Shown here in pieces: positions 58,395 through 64,000 of a DNA stretch of 64,000 nucleotides (the first letter of the stretch is position 1; each line of letters opens with the position of its first letter). The translations under genes and the position numbers were made by a program. This stretch comes from Clytia hemisphaerica (lineage: Eukaryota; Cnidaria; Hydrozoa; Leptothecata; Clytiidae): contig CACVBU010001038.1 of NCBI GenBank assembly GCA_902728285.1, positions 700,742 through 764,741 on the forward strand, in the 5' to 3' direction. The notes beneath the pieces were generated by a model. The model did no database searches. It saw only the letters and a program-made list of their open reading frames with translations, and was not told the origin of the DNA.

Positions 58395-59357
58395 CTGATT
58401 GATGAAAAGAGATATTCATATCAATTTTTGGTTAAATGTTTTTCTTTGACATCAGAGGAGTAAAAGAAACCAAAGATTATTATATATATTTTTTCTGAAA
58501 CAACATCATGGCAAAGGGAAATAAGGAAGATATAGGAATTAAGATATTGAAGATAACAATTGCTTATGTTATTTTTTGAAAGAATTTTAATAATGTATGT
58601 AAGGCCATTGGTTATTTAAACTTACTACTGTCTCCCATTTCCTAATTTTAGTTTTTATTATTATATAGCCAACATTTGTGAGACAGTCAATGAATTATAG
58701 TACAGTATTATATGATATTTGTTACATCTGGTTACATTATCAAAATTTAATTAATCTCACAACTACTTTAATTCATAACTTTAAAGCCTTAAAAATCTGT
58801 ATCCCCATTTTCCTCTTTTTTCAGGGCCATGTACTTGTTTTTTCCTGTCCCGTCAGAAATCGTTTTTCGTGAAAATCTATTTTATTCAAGTCTTGCTATT
58901 TCCTTTTCCTTTCTAAATGATCAATATGTGAAAAAAAAATTTTCAAAAAAATTTTTCTAGGCTCAGAAAGACTTTTTTTCCAGTAGTGGTTGGAAGTTTC
59001 GATGAAAATCCATGTATATGCTTTCCCAAAATGTGTTTGAAACTCCACTCTTTTTTGCCGTTTTTAATTCAATTGCCTCGGAAATTCAGACATTTTCTTC
59101 TCTCGTCTTAGAAATTTTGAACTTTTGTGAAAAATTTTGCCTTTGAAAATCACGTGTTGTCTGCCCTTGTTACAGACAAATTCTGGAATGGCCCAATGCA
59201 CTGGGACCTATAGGGTATAGAACCGGTAACCTAATAGAAAATTAATACTTTTTGACATATTTTCAAACACATATAAGATTGAACTTATCCTCAAGCTCTT
59301 CAAAATTTTGCTAAAATAAGGAAAAATTTATTCAAAATTTATGATTACAGATAAATA
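58395..59357. other. Upstream of the first confirmed AIFM3 exon
   Basis: Part of a long 5' intron if the candidate first exon at 63943-63975 is right. AT-rich, no gene or repeat ends recognised. Confidence 0.4.
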
Positions 59358-59575
59358 CCGTGAGATTGGGTAACTTGCATCAGTGGAGACAAACATGCAT
59401 AGCCCTCAAATGAATGACCTGTCTGGTCATTAAAATACAACTACGCAGCTCCGCTCGCAGCTCTACTCTACCATTTTTGTTTTGATTTAACTTTGTATTT
59501 TAATGAACAGCCAAGTCTTTCATTTGAGGGCTATGCATGTTAGCCTCCACTGATGCAAGTTACCCAATCTCACGG
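59358..59575. mobile_element. MITE with CCGTGAGATTGGG ends, TA target site
   Basis: Arms of about 60 bp (CCGTGAGATTGGGTAACTTG and on to CATAGCCCTCAAATGAA) pair with few mismatches. TA flanks both sides. The first seven bases of its ends are shared with 61956-63107. Confidence 0.85.
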
Positions 59576-59741
59576 TAGTAGACATTTAAAACATGAAATT
59601 TTGCAGAAAGTGTACGTCACTACTCAGCACAGCTTGTATATATCGGATGAAAAAAAACAAAAAATTAACACTTATAACTTTAATGAGATACCGTCAACTG
59701 CTCTAACTTTGGACTATCTGACAAAACATGGGACGGCAATA

Positions 59742-59889
59742 GACGATATCGGCTTTCCAAATTCTCCCCAAATGATTACCTATGATGCATTGCACAAAAA
59801 AATTCACGGACGATATTGACTTTTGTGAATTTTTTGCGCAATGCATCATGGGTAATCATTCGGGGAGAATTCGGAAAGCTGATATCGTC
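59742..59889. repeat. Large hairpin, about 66-bp arms, 17-bp loop
   Basis: GACGATATCGGCTTTCC... to ...AAATTCAC (59742-59807) pairs with GTGAATTTTTTGCGC... to ...GATATCGTC (59825-59889) with few mismatches. No target duplication identified. Possibly the core of a foldback MITE. Confidence 0.75.
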
Positions 59890-60774
59890 CATTCGGCCAC
59901 CATTTCACCAAACCTCCAAAGTCATTTGATTTGAGTTAAAGAACGGCGTATTAAAACAATTTCTCTTTCACACCGAGCAGGCTTTTAAATCCCAATATGA
60001 AAAAAATCCATAGTGGAACACACGTGAGTGTCTGTGCACTCGAAGAGGAACGAAGAAGTATGATTGATAAACTTGGTGGAGTTATCAAAATAAATTTGTT
60101 GTCAAAGAGATTTAAAAGTAAGTGAAAATACAGGCTAGATATGAACCAGTCCCATGTTTCGGCCAATCATCCCAAGTTTGAAGTTTATAGAGCAGTTGAC
60201 GGTATGTGGAAAATGATTTTGGATGGGAAGATACCTAAAGTACAGATTTAGCGCAAATCGCTGGAACTTAGATTTTTGAGCATTACGATTTTATGTTTTT
60301 TAGCAATTTTTGCCTCGCTAACCCAAATCTCGCAACCTCTTTACCTTAAGGAAGATCGAAATTAGAGTTTTACAGCGTTCCGAAAAAACGCATATATAGC
60401 AGAAATTTTTTCATCTTCACAGAATTGATTCTCAACAACAAAATACATCTTTTGGTCTTTGGGTTTGTTTCTGACGTTTTTCCTTCAAAGAATATCGATA
60501 ACTTTCCTTTTCCCCTTGAGCGCGCGAGAAAAAAATGATTAGCTTGCGTTTTCGCGCAAATTTAAATATATGGTTAAATAAAAAACAAATGATAACAGCT
60601 CTGTTTATTCCTCAAACCCCCGGGAATATTTTTTTTGCCTACTTACCTATTTCACAAATCTCAGAAAAGAACTCCCATAGGAATTCAAATACCTAACCTG
60701 ATTGGTTAATTTCGAAACGGCTTCAAGAAAGTCATATTGGCAGATAATTTTAAAAGTTTCTGAGGAAATCAGCC

Positions 60775-61045
60775 ATTTCAGAATTTGTCTGTAACAGGGG
60801 GGCGGACGACACAGGATTTCCGAGGGCAAAAGTTTTCACAAAAATTTGAAATTTCCAAGGCGAGAGAAGAAAATGTATGAATTTCCAAGGCAATTGAATT
60901 CAAAAAAGCAAAAAAGAGTGGAATTTCCGATGCATTTTGCAAAAGTACATGGAATTTTATCGGAATTTCCGACCACTACTGGAAAAGAAAAATTATTTCC
61001 GAGGCTAGAAAAAATTAACAAATGCACGTCGTCCGACGGGGGGTA
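60775..61045. repeat. Cluster of TTTCC(A/G)AGG motifs between inverted ends
   Basis: Contains repeated 'gaatttccaaggc', 'ggaatttccga' and 'atttccgaggc'. The outer parts CGGACGAC and GTCGTCCG are inverted. Old repeat-like sequence, boundaries uncertain. Confidence 0.35.
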
Positions 61046-61955
61046 ACAAAAATTTTTGCGAAGCGAATTTATGAGCGAAGCAGTTTTGCTACATTGTGTG
61101 CACGTACCTTTAACTTCTATCCCAAGCGAAAATTTGCTATAAAATTTGCTATATAAATCACATTCTTCAAACCGATGATTTTGTCAAAATGACCTTGAAG
61201 GCTTTTGGTTAAAGGCACAAAAATTTTCTCGGTTTGGTAGCTAGGACTGCGAAAAATGCCGTTTTAAAATGGTGTACCCTAGCAGTGAACAGCAAAAGAA
61301 TTACGGAAGCCGAAACACGGACTTAAAATCTGAAGTTGATCAAATTGACGCGCGGGCGCATGCATCTAAACAGTGGTTCTTCTGTTTTAAATGTTTATTT
61401 TGCTGTTAAATGGAAAAAAAATAGCTTGAAAGATGACAGAAATGATTTCGACAGACGTTCGAACGTTCGACGAATATCGTTCAATTTTTTAAGGCACCAT
61501 TTACATTAGAAGAACTAGAATGAAAGAAAGATTGTTGCGCGGAGTGGCGAGAGTTGTGCCGCCGAGGTTTGTGTGGTGTGTTTGGGGTATTATAAGGCTT
61601 ATTAAGACACTATCTCTTTTGGCATTTGGGGTGTTCTATCAGAGTGTCTATTATTTTGCTAGCAACTTGCGAATTGAGGTGGAGTCTGGATCGCTTCGCA
61701 ACCCTTATACAATACGGCTAGTCTGGAATGGCCCAATGTGTGTACAGCCTTGCATAATTACAGTGTAGACCTAACTCTTCACACAAAAATTACGGGAAAC
61801 GCATGTTTGGACTTTGTACCCTATAGATGCTGCACTCAAGCACTTAAGCCAAAGTCCCGCAAAGCCGGGACAAAAATCAGTTTTTTGATATTTACAAAAA
61901 AACGCCACATAGAAGATCTTTCAAATTCAGTATGTGAATAGAGCAGTAAGAAATA

Positions 61956-63107
61956 CCGTGAGTGGTCCTAAATCCGACAGCCCTGCCTAAATCTGACGTG
62001 GTCTTTCAAAGATACAAACTAAAATAAAAAAAACCTTTTGCTGTGACGCAACAAACAGTTAGGAACATTTGGCGAGTTCGTGTACGCGACCGCGATCTAA
62101 AAAATCATAACAACACTCATTAAAAAATGATGTTCGTGTCTTTTCGCACTTTTTTTAGCCTAGACGATGTAGCAAACATAGTAATTATAAGCACACTGTG
62201 TCTTTAATTGGCTGAAGTTTTTTTTTGCGTCAGAAATTTTTTTTCAAACTTTCAGCAATGATTGACCAAACTGTTACAATGAAAATTATCCAGCGCATTT
62301 TTTATCTTCTTATCTTCTTTAATATTCAATTAAGCACTCAAAGTTTACTGAATGAATTTAAGCACATAAGATATTCTTATAATTATTGATATTCACTAAA
62401 ACACCGTTCGTTGTGCGCTGCGGTGGAGTGTATGACGTAACTCGCGCGGTAACTAACTCGCTTTATGTTGGAAGATCATATGGGCGTTTTGGCGTTACCA
62501 CCCTCGAAGCTAGCAGGCGCCCCTGTCTTTCCGCAACTCTTTCCACCATTTTAGATGGCCATAACAATAGATCCAAAAGGGCGCCATAATCTTGGAAGAT
62601 AATTTGTTTTGGTCTCCAGCTTTGGGAAGTAGCAATGTTTTTGGTTGTTTTTGATGGAAAATAGTAAGAAACTTAAGTTTACAAGTGGCATTTAGTTTTT
62701 GCTGGCTTATAGAATGGCAGGATCCTGGATGGTTTCCCTAACTGACAAAAATACCAAAGTGTCAACTAAACTGGGAAATTTGATACAGTAAACCAGTTGA
62801 ACCAAATAATTAACAATAATTGCTTCTTATACGAAACATAATTTTTTTTGTAATATGTCAAACATCATAAATGACAATAAAAGGTAATTAAATTCAGACT
62901 TTTACAACTCACACTTTTTGATTACATTATTGACATTTTGACATTATAGCCATCTTGTTAGATGTTTTGAATTTATTTTGAGAATTCTTGCAATAGTTTA
63001 TCGTTCAACTTGGAGAAGGAGTGTTTGTAAACATAGATTATTTTTTCATAACCATTATTTGGGGGGTCGGAATTAAGCAGGGCTGTCGGATTTAGGACCA
63101 CTCACGG
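61956..63107. mobile_element. 1.15-kb TIR element with CCGTGAGTGGTCC ends, TA target site
   Basis: Exact inverted ends of about 31 bp (CCGTGAGTGGTCCTAAATCC, then GACAGCCCTGC) with TA at 61954-61955 and 63108-63109. The interior includes a GC-richer block (62400-62595) with a short open frame but no transposase motif. In the putative AIFM3 5' intron. Confidence 0.85.
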
Positions 63108-63942
63108 TACAACTTTTCTATTTTTCCTTTTTTGCAAAAGTTCTAGGAATGAAAATAAAGGGGTAATGATAATTGAATACTATTCATTGATGATCCGCGG
63201 CACTATTGTAAAGCTAGAATCGCTTCGCGTACTCTTCGCTTCAGAAAATGATTGACAGATTGAAGTTTGTCACCTGTTTGTTTTATTGTCAATGATGACA
63301 GTGCAGTTTATTAATTTTGTTAAATCTGACAAATTGATGTTTGTAAGTGCACTTTATAGTTTTGATTCCCATTGAAGATAAGAATCATATTATATTCTGG
63401 TTTTCATGTTTTATTAGATGCTGTTTTAGAGCTTTAGGTCTACACTGAATTACTGTATCATGTATATTTTAAAAATTATGCATGGCTGTATCATTTTTTT
63501 TATGCTGGAGTACATAATTATTCAACATGGCTGCCTCTTTAAAAAAAGGTCTAATTTATCGATGTTGATGGCTTGTTGATTCTTTAAAGAAAAAAGATAA
63601 CAGGTATAGCTTTTTCTAATCCTGGAATATCGAGGTTCCAGCTACACTGAAGTATGTTTCAAAAATAAAATGCAAAAGAATAGGAAAGAAAGTGAAAGAA
63701 AGGGCTTTAAAAAGTACTTCTATTTTTCTTTGTCTCTTGAAAGTGAGATTGTTTCCTGTTGTTGTTGATGATGATGTTGCTGCTGTTGACAGTTCTTTCA
63801 CTGGTTGACAGTAAAACTTCAGCTCGATTATGTGGGCCTACAAAAGTTCCAACGATTGCTCCAAGTGAAAACATTCAAATGAAATGTTTACCTCTAGAAT
63901 AAATACCGAATTCAAACAAACATCGCAAAAAAAAACACCCAC

Positions 63943-63975
63943 CTTTTCCAGCCTTTGCGCTACTTTGTCTACCAT
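63943..63975 (-). CDS. Candidate first coding exon of the AIFM3-like gene
   Basis: Read on the minus strand: Met start at 63975 in AAATATGG context, 11 codons (MVDKVAQRLEK), then a donor GTGGGT. It ends in phase 0, whereas exon 58334-58394 needs one carried base, so at least one further exon must intervene or this is unrelated. A possible linking open stretch lies at about 63686-63835, but its donor is weak. Confidence 0.35.
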
Positions 63976-64000
63976 ATTTGTTTACAAAAATTCTTAATTT

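Noticed and set aside
59553..59819. 88-codon open frame on the + strand
   Set aside because: It starts in a MITE terminal repeat and ends in the left arm of a hairpin, so it is made of repeat sequence.
62386..62589. Open frame in a GC-richer block inside the 1.15-kb TIR element, considered as a transposase remnant
   Set aside because: Only 67 codons, no catalytic DDE motif or known transposase block; probably incidental.

Overview
The window is AT-rich, intron-rich animal DNA. Its protein-coding genes are short exons with canonical GT-AG introns, separated by dense, short, inverted-repeat transposons. A secreted single-ShK-domain peptide, a Penelope-like GIY-YIG retroelement, CR1/L2-like LINE scraps, tRNA-derived SINEs and an EGF plus pentraxin membrane protein together suggest an early-branching metazoan, most likely a cnidarian. 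This is an inference from gene content; nothing here fixes the species.

From left to right: (1) A LINE reverse-transcriptase scrap lies near 210-520. (2) A five-exon pi/mu-like glutathione S-transferase gene is on the + strand (1571-8632). Its introns are full of MITEs, and the 3' splice site of exon 4 has been tandemly copied eight times (4205-4549). (3) A repeat-rich intergenic stretch (8.6-17.7 kb) holds two SINE families, MITEs and one weak candidate exon. (4) A two-exon secreted ShK-domain gene is on the - strand (17707-19744). (5) A repeat stretch (19.8-25.8 kb) contains a 5'-truncated Penelope-like insertion with a 12-bp target-site duplication inside a TIR element. (6) A three-exon gene for a two-PDZ-domain protein is on the - strand (25809-29317). 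(7) A transposon nest (31.3-34.3 kb) is bounded by about 139-bp inverted repeats and encloses a LINE reverse transcriptase interrupted by two MITEs. (8) A three-exon type II membrane protein with EGF and pentraxin domains is on the + strand (38863-41658). (9) A large AIFM3-type Rieske plus FAD/NAD oxidoreductase gene is on the - strand (44059-58394, with a probable first exon near 63.95 kb). An intronless RGS gene (47249-47980, + strand) and a 322-bp tandem repeat array sit inside its largest internal intron.

The genes do not form an operon or a pathway. GST (glutathione conjugation) and AIFM3 (a Rieske flavoprotein) both have redox themes, but nothing ties them functionally. Organisation is typical of a compact metazoan genome with heavy non-autonomous DNA-transposon load: at least 20 distinct TIR elements were recognised by eye. 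Several have readable target-site duplications (TA, TTA/TAA, TTAA and about 8 bp), so Tc1/mariner-like, PIF/Harbinger-like, piggyBac-like and hAT-like machineries have probably all been active here.

Exon coordinates come from splice signals, reading phase and domain continuity read by eye. No alignment or database search was run.
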